A stretch of DNA of 64,000 bases, from contig CAZTTG010000015.1 of the NCBI GenBank assembly GCA_964615935.1, positions 15,602 to 79,601 on the forward strand, in the 5' to 3' direction. Shown piece by piece: positions 1-8,828 of the stretch (position 1 is the stretch's first letter; every line of letters starts with the position of its first letter). The position numbers and the translations under genes were made by a program. Under the pieces are notes generated by a model. That model worked only from the letters and a program-made list of their open reading frames with translations. It did no database searches and was not told the DNA's origin. Source of the DNA: CAZTTG01 sp964615935 (GTDB taxonomy: Bacteria; Planctomycetota; UBA1135; GCA-002686595).

Positions 1-2
1 TG

Positions 3-695
3 CTTATCCACCGCGGCACCTCCCTCGAGGAGCGGCTCTCCTACGACGGCGCCGGCGGGGGGGGTGTGCGCTTCATGGGACTCGAGCGGGGCCTGCAGTG
101 CACCGGCGACTTCACCCACGACCGCCCGGCCGCGATCCTGTGGGCGGCGCTGGGCGAGGTGCTGCAGAACCAGTCCAATCCGCCCGCCAGCGCCTGGGAC
201 GGCCGAGCCATGGAGTTCGAGACGCCCACCTTCTTCCGGGGAGACGGCACGGGCTTCTCCTACCGCATCCCGGTGGGCGTCCTGGGGGACGACATCCAGT
301 GGGGCGCCCGCATGAACAACGGGCTGAACCCCGACGCCTGGCACGCGCTGGTCTACGTGCCCCAGTACCAGCTCGTCGAGGCCGACACCGGGGACGACCT
401 CAACCGCGACGGCGACCTGGTGGACGTCTACGACGTCGGCCAGATCCGCCGCCGCTCCTGGGACACGACCAATCCGGCCATCCCCGCCAACGACCTGGGC
501 ATGGGTCCCACGGTGATCCTCCAGGAGCAGTGCAACTGGGGCGGGGACCTGGACGACGACGGCTTCGACGATCCCATATTCCTGTGGAACGAAGCCCGGC
601 GAATGCTGCACGTGCGGCTGTTCGTCATCGGGAACGCGGTGCGCGGCGTTCCCATCGTGAGGCAGGTCGAATCGACGGTCTTCATGAGGAACTAG
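3..695 (+). CDS. Pilin-like (PulJ/PilW-type) protein, 5' end outside window
   Basis: The frame is open from the window edge to a TAG at 693-695, so the N-terminus with any prepilin signal is missing. About 230 residues are visible. The part seen is a globular pilin-type C-terminal region: a run of small residues (DGAGGGG), then a length of mixed beta-like sequence, an acidic Asp-rich loop (residues DLDDDGFDDP) and the ending 'VRQVESTVFMRN'. That kind of ending (relation of measured value to a variance-type tail) is common in minor pseudopilins of Planctomycetota. The next gene begins 14 bases downstream and encodes a PilX-like protein, so the two are probably co-transcribed parts of a type IV pilus or type II secretion pseudopilus set. 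Assignment rests on context and overall look rather than on a diagnostic motif. Confidence 0.55.
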   Translation, partial: LIHRGTSLEERLSYDGAGGGGVRFMGLERGLQCTGDFTHDRPAAILWAALGEVLQNQSNPPASAWDGRAMEFETPTFFRGDGTGFSYRIPVGVLGDDIQWGARMNNGLNPDAWHALVYVPQYQLVEADTGDDLNRDGDLVDVYDVGQIRRRSWDTTNPAIPANDLGMGPTVILQEQCNWGGDLDDDGFDDPIFLWNEARRMLHVRLFVIGNAVRGVPIVRQVESTVFMRN

Positions 696-709
696 TGGGG
701 AGGTCCGAA

Positions 710-3157
710 GTGTCGAAGACGGTTTGGAGCATACCGGGCGGAGATCGGGCACCTCGGATGCCCGGGGTGCGGTGGACCGGCGATGGGATCCAGGCCCCCG
801 CTCCGCGGCGGCGCGGCTCGGCCCTGGTCCCGACGCTGATCGTGGTGTCGGCCCTGGCCACTTTGGGTCTGGCCATGCTGTCCTCGAGCCTCGACGGGGC
901 CCGCACGGTCAACTTCGAGGACGACGAGTACAGCCTCACCAGCGCCGTGGAGAGCGTGGCCGCCCTGGCCGCGGAGAACCTGTGGACCGGCTTCCTGGCG
1001 CTGGACTCCGGCACGCCCGGCAGCATCGCCCAGTTCCGGACCTTCCTGGACGGCCAGGGCGTGCTCAACGACCCCAACTCCCTGAGCGGCACGGGCACAC
1101 CACCCAACGCCCAGCAGGGCACCGAGATCACCTCCATCCTGAACCTGCCCGCCGGAGGGTTGGGCGGCGCGCTGTTCGACAGCGTCCAGGTGGACGCCGT
1201 GCGGATCTACCGCCTGGACGATCTGGGCAGCGAGTCCACCCAGCTCTACTTCACCGTGTCGGCCAGCACCCAGCGCGGCCAGGGCATCGTCAACCCGGTG
1301 CTGAACCGCGGCCTGCAGGTGCTGTACACGGTGGAGCCGCAGGTCTTCGAGGGCTTCGAGTACGGCCTGCTCTCGAACAACGTCAACTGCATCTTCTGCC
1401 ACACGCAGGTGGATACCGTCGAGCGCTACTACAACCAGGATCCGGCCCTGTTCGGCAGCTTCGAGCGGGTACGGGTGGGCACCCTCGAGGCGCTCATGAT
1501 CCGCCACGACATGGACGGCAAGCACTGGCTGCTGAACGACTACGACGCCGACTCCTACATCGCCGGGACGCTGTGCACCCGCGGCGCGGCCACCGACCAC
1601 GACGGGGTTCCCATCGCTGACTGGAACGCCCTCTCCTTCGGCAACTTCGACTTCGACGCCACCGGCAAGATCGTGCAGGACGCCTGGGGCAACATGTGCT
1701 CAGGCCGCTTCTCCCCCGCCGGCCTGCCCCTGCAGCCGCTGGAGAACCTGTACCTCGACTACCCGCTGGTCTACAGCCAGATGATCGACGGACCCCTGCC
1801 CGACTACTTCCCGGCGCCCATCCCCGACGACGGCGGGGCCTGGGCCGGGGGCGGCAACCCGGCCGACGCCGGGAACCGTCGGGTGGACGACTCCGAGTTC
1901 GACGCCCTGGCCCAAACGGCCGAGGGGGCCATCGTGGCCGGCATCCTGACCCACAAGGTCCACGGCGACAACATCACCACCGTCGGCGAGTACGCCGAGG
2001 CCCTCTTCGTCGGCAACGTGCCCAGCCTGGGATCGGTGACCGACGGCAACGTGGTGCTCTCGGGCACCGAGGCCAATCCCATCGTGATCGACGGCACCAT
2101 CGCGGTCGATGGGGACGTGATCATCAACGGCTGGGTCAAGGGGACCGGCGCCATCATCGCCCGGGGGAACATCTACGTCCCCACCGACCTGCACTACCTG
2201 GACGCCACGGACGGGGCGGGTGGCCGCATCTTCGGCCTCGCCCCCGACGGCACCGACAACGCCCTGGGCCTCTCGGCCGGCGGCAACGTGCTCATCGGGG
2301 ACTTCATGCGGCCCACCGTGCTGCAGCCCAACATGACCCGGCTGGAGCCCGGCAAGTACCTGACCGTCACCGGGGACGCCGGCGGCGGCTGGTCGTTCTC
2401 CCTGGCGGAGATGTCGCTCTTCAATCGCACCGAGTGGGCGCGCACGCAGCCCATGCTGCCGGCGCCGGGGGGTGAGGCCGGCCAGCCGCCGGCCACCTGG
2501 TCGGTGCCCAACCCGGAGTACACCAAGTACAACCCGCCGGGGGGCGAGCCCTACGTGCCGCGCTACTACCAGTTCGGGCCGGGCGACGACGTGCCCATCT
2601 ACAACCGGGGCAACATCGGCTTCGACCCCGCCACCGGCACCTGGATGGGTGACACCGAGGTGCCGCTGGAGTGGGACCTGACCCTCCTGGACGTCATGGA
2701 TCCGGGCAACCCCTCCGATCCCTACCTGTACGACGCCCTGGGGGACCCGATCGCCTCCCTCTGTCAGATGACCCCCACGAACACCTGGATCTCCGACGCC
2801 CTCTACAAGAAGAGCATCGAGTACTTCGAGGACACGCGGGTGTGGGGAGAATCCATGAAGATCGACGCCCTGGTGTACACCAACAACGCGATCATGGCGA
2901 CCATCAACCGCGTGAGCCCCTTCACCGGACAGATGCTGCTCAACGGCTCGCTGATATGCGCCGACCTGGGCATGCTGGTGCCCTCGCACAGGGACGCCTC
3001 GACCGCCGGGACGCCGGCCAACCCGCCGGGATCCGAGTATCAGATCGGCCTGCAGCTCAACTTCGACCGCCGGCTGAAGGACATGCTCAACGTGCGCAAC
3101 CCGCTGCAGGTCACCCTCAAGCGCACGCGCTGGGACCCCACCGCCAATATGCTCTAG
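710..3157 (+). CDS. Large PilX-like secreted protein with a CxxCH motif
   Basis: 815 residues. I chose the GTG at 710 because GGGGAGG lies seven bases upstream; the frame is open much further upstream, but that overlaps the preceding gene. Near residues 41-65 a single hydrophobic helix follows an 'RRGSALVPTLIVVSALATLG' segment, the PilX/PilW-type N-terminal anchor (after Arg-Arg-Gly, without a canonical Glu at +5). Around residue 225 there is CIFCH, a CxxCH sequence of the kind that binds heme c in exported proteins. Two further cysteines (GTLC, GNMC) follow. Residues ~430-490 read as repeated short strands (GNVVLSGTEANPIVIDGTIAV...), like a beta-solenoid or polymer-forming domain. The protein probably sits in the envelope as part of a pilus-like assembly. 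Its TAG overlaps the stop codon of the convergent gene on the other strand. Heme binding is untested. Confidence 0.7.
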   Translation: MSKTVWSIPGGDRAPRMPGVRWTGDGIQAPAPRRRGSALVPTLIVVSALATLGLAMLSSSLDGARTVNFEDDEYSLTSAVESVAALAAENLWTGFLALDSGTPGSIAQFRTFLDGQGVLNDPNSLSGTGTPPNAQQGTEITSILNLPAGGLGGALFDSVQVDAVRIYRLDDLGSESTQLYFTVSASTQRGQGIVNPVLNRGLQVLYTVEPQVFEGFEYGLLSNNVNCIFCHTQVDTVERYYNQDPALFGSFERVRVGTLEALMIRHDMDGKHWLLNDYDADSYIAGTLCTRGAATDHDGVPIADWNALSFGNFDFDATGKIVQDAWGNMCSGRFSPAGLPLQPLENLYLDYPLVYSQMIDGPLPDYFPAPIPDDGGAWAGGGNPADAGNRRVDDSEFDALAQTAEGAIVAGILTHKVHGDNITTVGEYAEALFVGNVPSLGSVTDGNVVLSGTEANPIVIDGTIAVDGDVIINGWVKGTGAIIARGNIYVPTDLHYLDATDGAGGRIFGLAPDGTDNALGLSAGGNVLIGDFMRPTVLQPNMTRLEPGKYLTVTGDAGGGWSFSLAEMSLFNRTEWARTQPMLPAPGGEAGQPPATWSVPNPEYTKYNPPGGEPYVPRYYQFGPGDDVPIYNRGNIGFDPATGTWMGDTEVPLEWDLTLLDVMDPGNPSDPYLYDALGDPIASLCQMTPTNTWISDALYKKSIEYFEDTRVWGESMKIDALVYTNNAIMATINRVSPFTGQMLLNGSLICADLGMLVPSHRDASTAGTPANPPGSEYQIGLQLNFDRRLKDMLNVRNPLQVTLKRTRWDPTANML

Positions 3158-4386
3158 GGGATGATCACCACCGGCACCGGGTTGGACACGAAGTCGAAGG
3201 GGCCCTTCAGCAGGTAGGCGAAGTCCAGCCGCATGCCCACCATGCTCGGCGGCAGGGGGCCCAGGGTGTCGAAGGTGGCGGTCGCCTGTCCGGCGCCGTC
3301 CAGCGTGCCGAGGAAGCCCGAGAAGCTCGGCCCGTTGAGCTACGACAGGATCCGGTTCATGTACCAGTCGCGGTTCAGAGGTAGGGTGACCAGCCCGCCG
3401 CGCAGGGGCATGCCCGGGCTGGTCCCGCTGGCGCTCCCCAGGAGGTAGTAGGTCCTGCCCGCCCGGGCCGGGCCCGCATCCAGCTGGAGGAGGACGCTGC
3501 CGCCGGTGGCCGCGGAGATCCTCGATGCATCCGCGCCGAGGGAGGTCTCCTGCCAACCCGCCAGCCGGGCCCACAGCCACCAGGCCGCGTAGGCCTTCTG
3601 GTTGGCGTTGAGGGGCTGGGTGTGGGCCGCCGCGCAGTCGAACCAGTCGGCCCCCAGCACGTGGGAGTCCTGCCACTGCGTGGCCCAGTTGCCCAGGGCG
3701 TGCCCGGCCGCGTCCCAGTAGCGGCAGTCGTCGTCGGCGTACTCGAAGTGCGTACCGTCGGCGTCGTAGCTCTCGATGTCGGCGAAGTCGTACAGGATCT
3801 TCCCGTTGGCCAGGCAGTGGTCCCGGATCTGCTGGTTGCGGGCGTTGGTGTTGGCCATCTTCCCGTATTCGAGGTGTCCGGTCATGTACACGAACATGAC
3901 GTGGGGGTAGTCGACCTCGAGCTGGCTCATGGGCGCCAGGTAGCGGTCGATCATGTTCTGCGCGGTGTAGTCGGAGACCTGCCCGCACCAGGCCCAGATG
4001 ATCACGTTGACGTCCGAGTTGGCCGGGTTGTCCAGGTAGGCCCGGGTCTTGTCCACCCACAGGGGGTAGTAGCCGAGGTCCCCGCTCATGGCGTAGTCGT
4101 GCAGGTCGAGGGCGCCCCCCGTGCCGCCGTCGTTCCAGGCGAACTGGGGCCCGCCGACACCTCCGGTGAAGCCGACCAGGCCGGTCATGCCGGTGGTGAT
4201 CTGGCTGCCGTGAGAGGTGTGCCCGTAGGCGATGTGCAGCTCGCGCTTGGCCGCCTCGATCCACTGCGGCGGGATCTGGGTGACGTCCGCGCAGCGGTGG
4301 TCGACGATGACCGCCTCGCCCGCGGCGAGGGCCGGTATCGAACTGAGACAGAGGGTCAGAGCGCTGATGAGTCGCGAAACGCCCAT
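3154..4386 (-). pseudogene. Secreted 'GHTSHG' protein interrupted by in-frame amber codon
   Basis: ATG at 4386 gives a clear signal peptide (MGVSRLISALTLCLSSIPALAAG). The mature part has the motif HIAYGHTSHGSQ, then ILYDFADIESYDADGT and WWLWARLAGW, a family of secreted proteins that I associate loosely with SGNH-type hydrolases. Translation stops at TAG 3340-3342 after 348 residues (..DWYMNRILS). Reading on in the same frame gives 61 more codons to a TAG at 3154-3156, with the sequence 'GTLDGAGQATATF', then 'GPLPPSMVGMRLDFAYLL', then 'FDFVSNPVPVVIIP'. This completes the well-known Planctomycetota C-terminal domain whose first half (LDAGPARAGRTYYLLGS) lies before the amber. The downstream stop shares CTAG with the convergent gene's stop. 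So the gene looks intact except for one codon: nonsense mutation, sequencing error or read-through. Function is unknown. Confidence 0.75.
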
Positions 4387-4619
4387 GGGGGCTCCTGCGC
4401 TGGGGACGTCGGGGGGGGGATCCTCGCGGGGACGAGGGCGGGCCTGCGCACCCGCTACCAGATAATACCCCCTACCCAAATACCGATCGGGGCAACCCGC
4501 GAAAGCGGGGAGGTTCCCGGGGATTCTCAACCCGAGAAGCCGGCGCGCCGAGGAAGGAGTGACTCCGATCCGCGCTCGAGACCTGCTCGGGCCAGCCACA
4601 CCCAAGGCGTCGCGATCCC

Positions 4620-5582
4620 ATGAAGCCGATCCTCTTGATCCTGCTGCTCCTGTGCGCGCTGCTGGCAGCCGGCGCCTTCGTGCCCGTCGGCGGCGATGAT
4701 GCGATCCATCAGGGCCCCTCGACCGAAGCCCCGACCCTGGACCTGTCCGGCTTCTCCGACGAGGCCCCGGGCGAGGCGCTGCGTATGCTGTTCATCCACC
4801 ACTCGGTCGGCGGGACGCTCCTGGCTGAGGAGGGGCCGGTCGCGGGCGCGAGCTGCATCTTCGAATCGCACCCCAACGGGGGCGGCCTGCGCGCGGCGCT
4901 CGCCGCGGCGGGCTACGAGGTCCACGAAGCCTCCTACGGCAGCCGGGTGGGCTCCGCGACCGATCTCTTCGACTGGCTGCCCAAGTTCCGCGACGACATG
5001 GAGGCCGTCTTGGCCACCGACCGGCAGGACGCGGTCTACCCGGACGAGCGACGCAACCGGATCGTCATGTTCAAGTCCTGCTTCCCCAACAGCGACTTCG
5101 TCGCCGAGGGAGAGGCGCCGGGCGATCCGGAGGGACCCGAGCTGACGTACTGGAACGCGCGGGCCTCGCTGACGGAGCTGCGCCAGCACCTCGCCGCGCG
5201 GCCCGACGTGCTCTTCGTCTACCTGACCGCCCCCCCCCTGGTACGCCAGCAGGCCCAGCCGGCCTGGCGCTGGCTGGCCAAGACCCTGCTCGGCCGCCAG
5301 CAGAGCATCGCCGAGCATCGCCGCCGCGCCGCCCTGGCCCGGCGCTTCAACGACTGGGTCGTCTCGCCCGAGGGCTGGCTGGCCGGCTACCCGCAGCGCA
5401 ACCTGGTGGCCTTCGACTACTTCGGCGTCCTGACCGGAGACCGGACGTGCGACTTCTCGCGCTACCCGACGGGCGGCGGGGCCGACTCGCACCCCAGCGC
5501 GGAGGGCAACCGGCGGGCGGCCGCCGAGCTCCTGCCCCTGCTCAACCGCGCGGTGCGCCGCGCGGGTCTGATCGACGGCTAG
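4620..5582 (+). CDS. SGNH-like hydrolase with N-terminal membrane anchor (paralogue 1)
   Basis: 320 residues. An N-terminal hydrophobic helix (residues 3-20) acts as signal or anchor. The catalytic-looking pieces are LFIHHSVGG (residues 58-65), NGGGLRAAL, HEASYGSRVG, VMFKSCFPNSD and a C-terminal DSHPSAEGN, which fits the Asp-x-x-His block V of SGNH hydrolases; the Ser of HHS would be the nucleophile. A close paralogue is encoded at 9078-9983 and shares all of these blocks. The pair bracket the nadE-like/asnB/ACP genes, so a role in trimming or acylating a secreted glycan or similar product is plausible (inference). The ATG at 4620 is not preceded by a strong ribosome-binding site; the leader contains the hairpin CCCGC-GAAA-GCGGG at 4496-4509. 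The TAG overlaps the stop of the convergent gene. Confidence 0.7.
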   Translation: MKPILLILLLLCALLAAGAFVPVGGDDAIHQGPSTEAPTLDLSGFSDEAPGEALRMLFIHHSVGGTLLAEEGPVAGASCIFESHPNGGGLRAALAAAGYEVHEASYGSRVGSATDLFDWLPKFRDDMEAVLATDRQDAVYPDERRNRIVMFKSCFPNSDFVAEGEAPGDPEGPELTYWNARASLTELRQHLAARPDVLFVYLTAPPLVRQQAQPAWRWLAKTLLGRQQSIAEHRRRAALARRFNDWVVSPEGWLAGYPQRNLVAFDYFGVLTGDRTCDFSRYPTGGGADSHPSAEGNRRAAAELLPLLNRAVRRAGLIDG

Positions 5583-6589
5583 ACGGCCGCCCGGCCGGCC
5601 TCCTCCGGCGTCCCTCCGCGGGACCCCAGCCCCAGCGGCGGGGTGCGCAGCCACTCGGTGGTCCGCTGCTTGCGGGCGATGTCGTTGAACACACACTGCA
5701 CCTGGTGCTCGCCGAGCTGCATCTCGAGCGCGGCCTCGCCCGCCGGGACCTCGTGCTCGAAGGCGTACCACAAGAGGTCCAGGGTCTCGAATGGGAGGCG
5801 GAAGTAGAACTCCTTCTGGGTGCTGCCGGCGCTGTAGGTGTCGGAGGTCGGCGGCCGGGTGCGGATGGCCTCGGGGACCCCCAGGTGCTCGGCGAGCTGG
5901 TAGACCTGGGTCTTGTACAGGTGGCTGATGGGACAGGCGTCCATGGCGCTGTCGCCGTACTTGACGAAGAAGCCCAGCTCGTGCTCGTTCTTGGGCTGGG
6001 TACCGAGGACCGCAAAGTCCCGGAGCTCGGCGTGGTAGTAGATCATCGCCGCCCGGCTGCGCTGCTTGAAGTTGGAGGCCGCCACGATCTGCCGGAGCTG
6101 GTCGGACCGCAGGCGCTTCTTGCGCTCGACGCCCTCGGGACTGACGATCGTGGCGCTGAAGACGTTCAGGGTCTCCCGCTCCAGGATGTCGTCGGGCAGG
6201 GTGATCTTGAGCTTATAGCGCCGGTCGTACTCCGGGAACACCGAGCTCACCGCCTCGTCCCGGCGCCAGTAGCAGCCGAAGCCCTCCAGGGCCGGCGTGA
6301 CGTCCTCGACGATCGGTTCGACTCCGAACTGCTGGCACACCTGCGCGCCCAGCTCGCGGCTGAGGGGGTCGGACTCGCGCTCCGGCAGGAGCAGGGCCAC
6401 GATCCGATCGGCCCCCAGCGCCCGCACCGCCAGTCCCAGGACGACGGCCGAATCGACGCCGCCGCTCACGCCCAATGCCCCGCCGCGCCGCTTGAGCACA
6501 TCCAGCACGTCTTCGCGCAGCCGGTCCGCGATGCGCTGGACCTCGTGCTCGGCGTCGAGCGTCAGGACGTCCCTGTGGAAGCGTTTCAT
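5579..6589 (-). CDS. NAD-synthetase-family (NadE-like) ATP-pyrophosphatase
   Basis: 336 residues. LGVSGGVDSAVVLGL at about 40-54 contains the PP-loop SGGxDS (42-47) that binds and cleaves ATP to AMP and PPi in N-type amidating enzymes. GTQPKNEHELGFFVKYGDSAMDACPISHLYKTQVYQLA matches the NadE core (G-x-x-x-x-x-E, KxGD, P-x-x-L-x-K). No glutaminase domain is present, so ammonia must come free or from a partner. The start ATG overlaps the stop of asnB as ATGA, which indicates translational coupling. Genes of this kind, paired with asnB in polysaccharide loci, are usually not the housekeeping NAD synthetase but amidate an acidic sugar or other carboxylate; that specialised role is inferred here. 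The C-terminus is about 60 residues longer than typical small bacterial NadE. Confidence 0.75.
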   Translation of the reverse strand: MKRFHRDVLTLDAEHEVQRIADRLREDVLDVLKRRGGALGVSGGVDSAVVLGLAVRALGADRIVALLLPERESDPLSRELGAQVCQQFGVEPIVEDVTPALEGFGCYWRRDEAVSSVFPEYDRRYKLKITLPDDILERETLNVFSATIVSPEGVERKKRLRSDQLRQIVAASNFKQRSRAAMIYYHAELRDFAVLGTQPKNEHELGFFVKYGDSAMDACPISHLYKTQVYQLAEHLGVPEAIRTRPPTSDTYSAGSTQKEFYFRLPFETLDLLWYAFEHEVPAGEAALEMQLGEHQVQCVFNDIARKQRTTEWLRTPPLGLGSRGGTPEEAGRAAV

Positions 6590-8610
6590 AGGCTCTTCTC
6601 CAGTGTGCAGTGGGCGACCGTCTTGACGTCGTCGCCCTCGTTCAGGGTCGATCGCTCGCGGCGCTGTTCCACGAACTGATGATGGACAAGCTGGGTGGAG
6701 AGGATCCCCGCCAGGGCCATCTCGTCGCCCTCGCCCAGCGCGCCTCGCCGCCGGAGCTTCTCCAGCAGGAGGCCCACCGCCCGAGGCTCGAAGCAGCCGG
6801 CCTCCTCGATGATCCGCGGCTCGAGGAGCTCGGCCACCCACTCCAGGGGCTGGCCGTCGATGAAGAAGCAGGCGTGGATGGGGGCGCGGTAGGGCTGCTT
6901 GCGCCGGCCCAGGATCTCCTCCGGCAGGAGGTCCCTCACCGCGCGCTTGAGCACCAGCTTCTCGTTCAGCCCCCTCAGCTTGAGCCCCGGTGGCAGCCGG
7001 TTGCAGAGCTCGACCACCCGGTGATCCAGGAAGGGGAAGCGGCCCTCGACCGAGTGCGCCATGGCCATCCGATCGCCCTGGGAGGACAGCAGGTACTCCG
7101 GCAGGAAGACGGTCGCCTCCAGGTACTGGGCCCGGGCCAGGGGGCTCCAGCGCGGGAAGTCCGCCGGCAGGGCCAGCTCGTCCCAGGGCTCGGCGTCGGG
7201 CTCCGAGCGGCCCTCGGCGATCGCCGCGCGCAGGGGCTCGGAGAACAGGCGCCGGGCGCGCCCCGTGTTCCGCCAGCGGATCTCGTGGGAGAAGCAGGGG
7301 CCGGAGGCCCGCTCGAGCCCGCGGCCGAAGAAGGCCTCGAGCCCGGCCTGCCCCCCCCCGGTCAGGTCGCCGATGTAGGGGTACAGCCGGTTCAGCAGGG
7401 CCGGGCGCCGGCGCGAGCCGGGCTGGCGCGCCCAGAAGCGGCGCACCTTGGCCTCCTTGAAGAGGTCGTAGCCGGCCAGGAACTCGTCGGCCCCCTCCCC
7501 GGTCAGGACCACCTTGAAGCCGCTGTCGCGCACCCGCTCCGAGAGCAGGAACATGGGCGCCGGAGAGGTGCGCACGATCGGCGTCTCGGCGTGCCAGATC
7601 ACCTCCGGGAAGGCGCGGCCGAGCGCGGCGTGGCTGCAGGTGAGCGGGTGGTGGTCGCACCCGAGATGGTCGGCCATGCGGCGCTGGAAGCCGCTCTCGT
7701 CGAAGGCCGCGTCGTCGAAGGCGATCGAGAAGGTCTCCAGCCGGCTGGCCGCGTGGCGGCGCACCAGGGCGGCGATGGCCGAGGAGTCCAGCCCGCCGCT
7801 CAGGTAGGCCCCCACCGGAACGTCCGCCCGCAGGCGCAGCCGGGTCGCGTCGACCAGCAGCCCACGCAGCTCGCGGGCGGCCTCCTCGAGGTCCACGTCG
7901 AGCTCACGGCCGGCCTCGGGGAAGTCCGGCTCCCACCAGCGCTCCACGCGAGGCGGCGCTTCGGGGCGGGCCAGGAGCCAGTGGCCGGGAGGCAGGGAGG
8001 AGATCCCCTGGAAGGCCGTCCGCGGGCTGCGTGGGCTCCACATCGAGAAGATCTGATCCAGGGCCAGCGGGTCCAGGCGGACGTCGACCGAGGGGTGGGC
8101 CAGGAGCCCCTTGATCTCCGAGGCGAAGATCAGATCGTCGCCCCGCCGGGTCCAGTAGAGGGGCCGGATGCCCAGGCGGTCGCGAGCCAGGAACAGCTCT
8201 TGTCGGCGCTCGTCCCAGATCGCCAGGGCGAACTGGCCGTTGAGGTGGTGGAGGCAGTCGGGCCCGTGCTGCTCAAAGAGGTGGAGGACCACCTCGGTGT
8301 CCGAGCGGGTCACGAAGCGGTGCCCCTGACGCTGGAGCTCCGCGCGCAGCTCGGGGAAGTTGAAGACCTCCCCGTTGAAGACGATCCACAGGCTGCCGTC
8401 CTCGTTGCCGATGGGCTGCTGCCCCCCGGCCAGGTCGATGATGCTCAGCCGGGCGCTGCCCAGCCCCAGGCTGCAGGCCGTGTCCTCGAAGGTGTAGACG
8501 CCGAACTGGTCGGGCCCCCGATGCCGCAGGGCGCCCAGCATGCGCCTCGTGCGGTCCGCGTCCGCCGACCCGGCTCCCCCGCGGCCCAGGCAGCCGACGA
8601 TCCCGCACAC
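6586..8610 (-). CDS. asnB: Asparagine synthetase B-type glutamine amidotransferase
   Basis: 674 residues. The GTG at 8608-8610 is the only start that leaves Cys2 free as nucleophile (MCGIVG) of the class II glutaminase domain (residues 2-~190; RGPDQFG, FNGEVFN, SDTEVVL, GQFALAIWD). The synthetase domain has SGGLDSS at 271-277 and LTGEGADEFLAGYD further on, followed by GRFPFLDHRVVE. Known members convert Asp or another carboxylate to an amide with Gln and ATP; members in polysaccharide and exosortase loci (for example WbpS-like enzymes) amidate uronic acids. Here it is translationally coupled to a NadE-like enzyme (ATGA overlap) and lies beside an ACP and an acyl-CoA ligase, so secondary or envelope biosynthesis is more likely than asparagine supply. 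The long inverted repeat at 8663-8824 separates it from the ACP gene upstream. Confidence 0.9.
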   Translation of the reverse strand: MCGIVGCLGRGGAGSADADRTRRMLGALRHRGPDQFGVYTFEDTACSLGLGSARLSIIDLAGGQQPIGNEDGSLWIVFNGEVFNFPELRAELQRQGHRFVTRSDTEVVLHLFEQHGPDCLHHLNGQFALAIWDERRQELFLARDRLGIRPLYWTRRGDDLIFASEIKGLLAHPSVDVRLDPLALDQIFSMWSPRSPRTAFQGISSLPPGHWLLARPEAPPRVERWWEPDFPEAGRELDVDLEEAARELRGLLVDATRLRLRADVPVGAYLSGGLDSSAIAALVRRHAASRLETFSIAFDDAAFDESGFQRRMADHLGCDHHPLTCSHAALGRAFPEVIWHAETPIVRTSPAPMFLLSERVRDSGFKVVLTGEGADEFLAGYDLFKEAKVRRFWARQPGSRRRPALLNRLYPYIGDLTGGGQAGLEAFFGRGLERASGPCFSHEIRWRNTGRARRLFSEPLRAAIAEGRSEPDAEPWDELALPADFPRWSPLARAQYLEATVFLPEYLLSSQGDRMAMAHSVEGRFPFLDHRVVELCNRLPPGLKLRGLNEKLVLKRAVRDLLPEEILGRRKQPYRAPIHACFFIDGQPLEWVAELLEPRIIEEAGCFEPRAVGLLLEKLRRRGALGEGDEMALAGILSTQLVHHQFVEQRRERSTLNEGDDVKTVAHCTLEKSL

Positions 8611-8662
8611 CTAGCCGCGGCCCTCCCGCGGCCGGCCCGTGCGGGCGCCGGGCTCGCGCTCG

Positions 8663-8824
8663 AGTGCAGCAACCCGGAAGTTCCGGCTCCCCTGCTGAGT
8701 CTCTCGGCGTCGCTGGCAAGGCGCGCCGACGACGCGTATTCGCTGTGATACTCGGAGGAGGCGCAACGCCGCCAGCGGCGTCGAGAGGCCCGCAGGGGAG
8801 CCGGAACTTCCGGGTTGTTGCACT
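8663..8824. repeat. 162-bp element with ~54-bp imperfect inverted repeats
   Basis: The left arm (8663-8717) and right arm (8771-8824) are reverse complements with about six mismatches and one gap. The best core, starting CAACCCGGAAGTTCCGG, is identical over about 26 bases. Each arm also contains a smaller palindrome, CCGGAA-N-TTCCGG (8674-8686 and 8801-8813). The loop is 53 bases and codes for nothing I recognise. It fills almost the whole gap between the ACP gene and asnB. No transposase or obvious target-site duplication is visible. It could be a MITE-like or REP-like element, a strong transcript hairpin that attenuates read-through into asnB, or a double operator. Confidence 0.75.
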
Positions 8825-8828
8825 AGGC

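Noticed and set aside
1700..4264. 854-residue minus-strand open frame
   Set aside because: It is a shadow of the PilX-like and 'GHTSHG' genes in another frame: low-complexity Arg/Pro/His-rich sequence caused by high G+C.
4486..4530. Possible c-di-GMP-I (GEMM) riboswitch in the leader of the SGNH gene at 4620
   Set aside because: CAACCCGC-GAAA-GCGGGG resembles the P1a stem with GAAA loop, but the conserved ACGCAAAGC segment and the second stem are missing, so only a hairpin can be claimed.
8663..8824. Integron attC site
   Set aside because: It is an imperfect palindrome, but the ends do not fit RYYYAAC and GTTRRRY, no integrase is present, and both arms are too alike.
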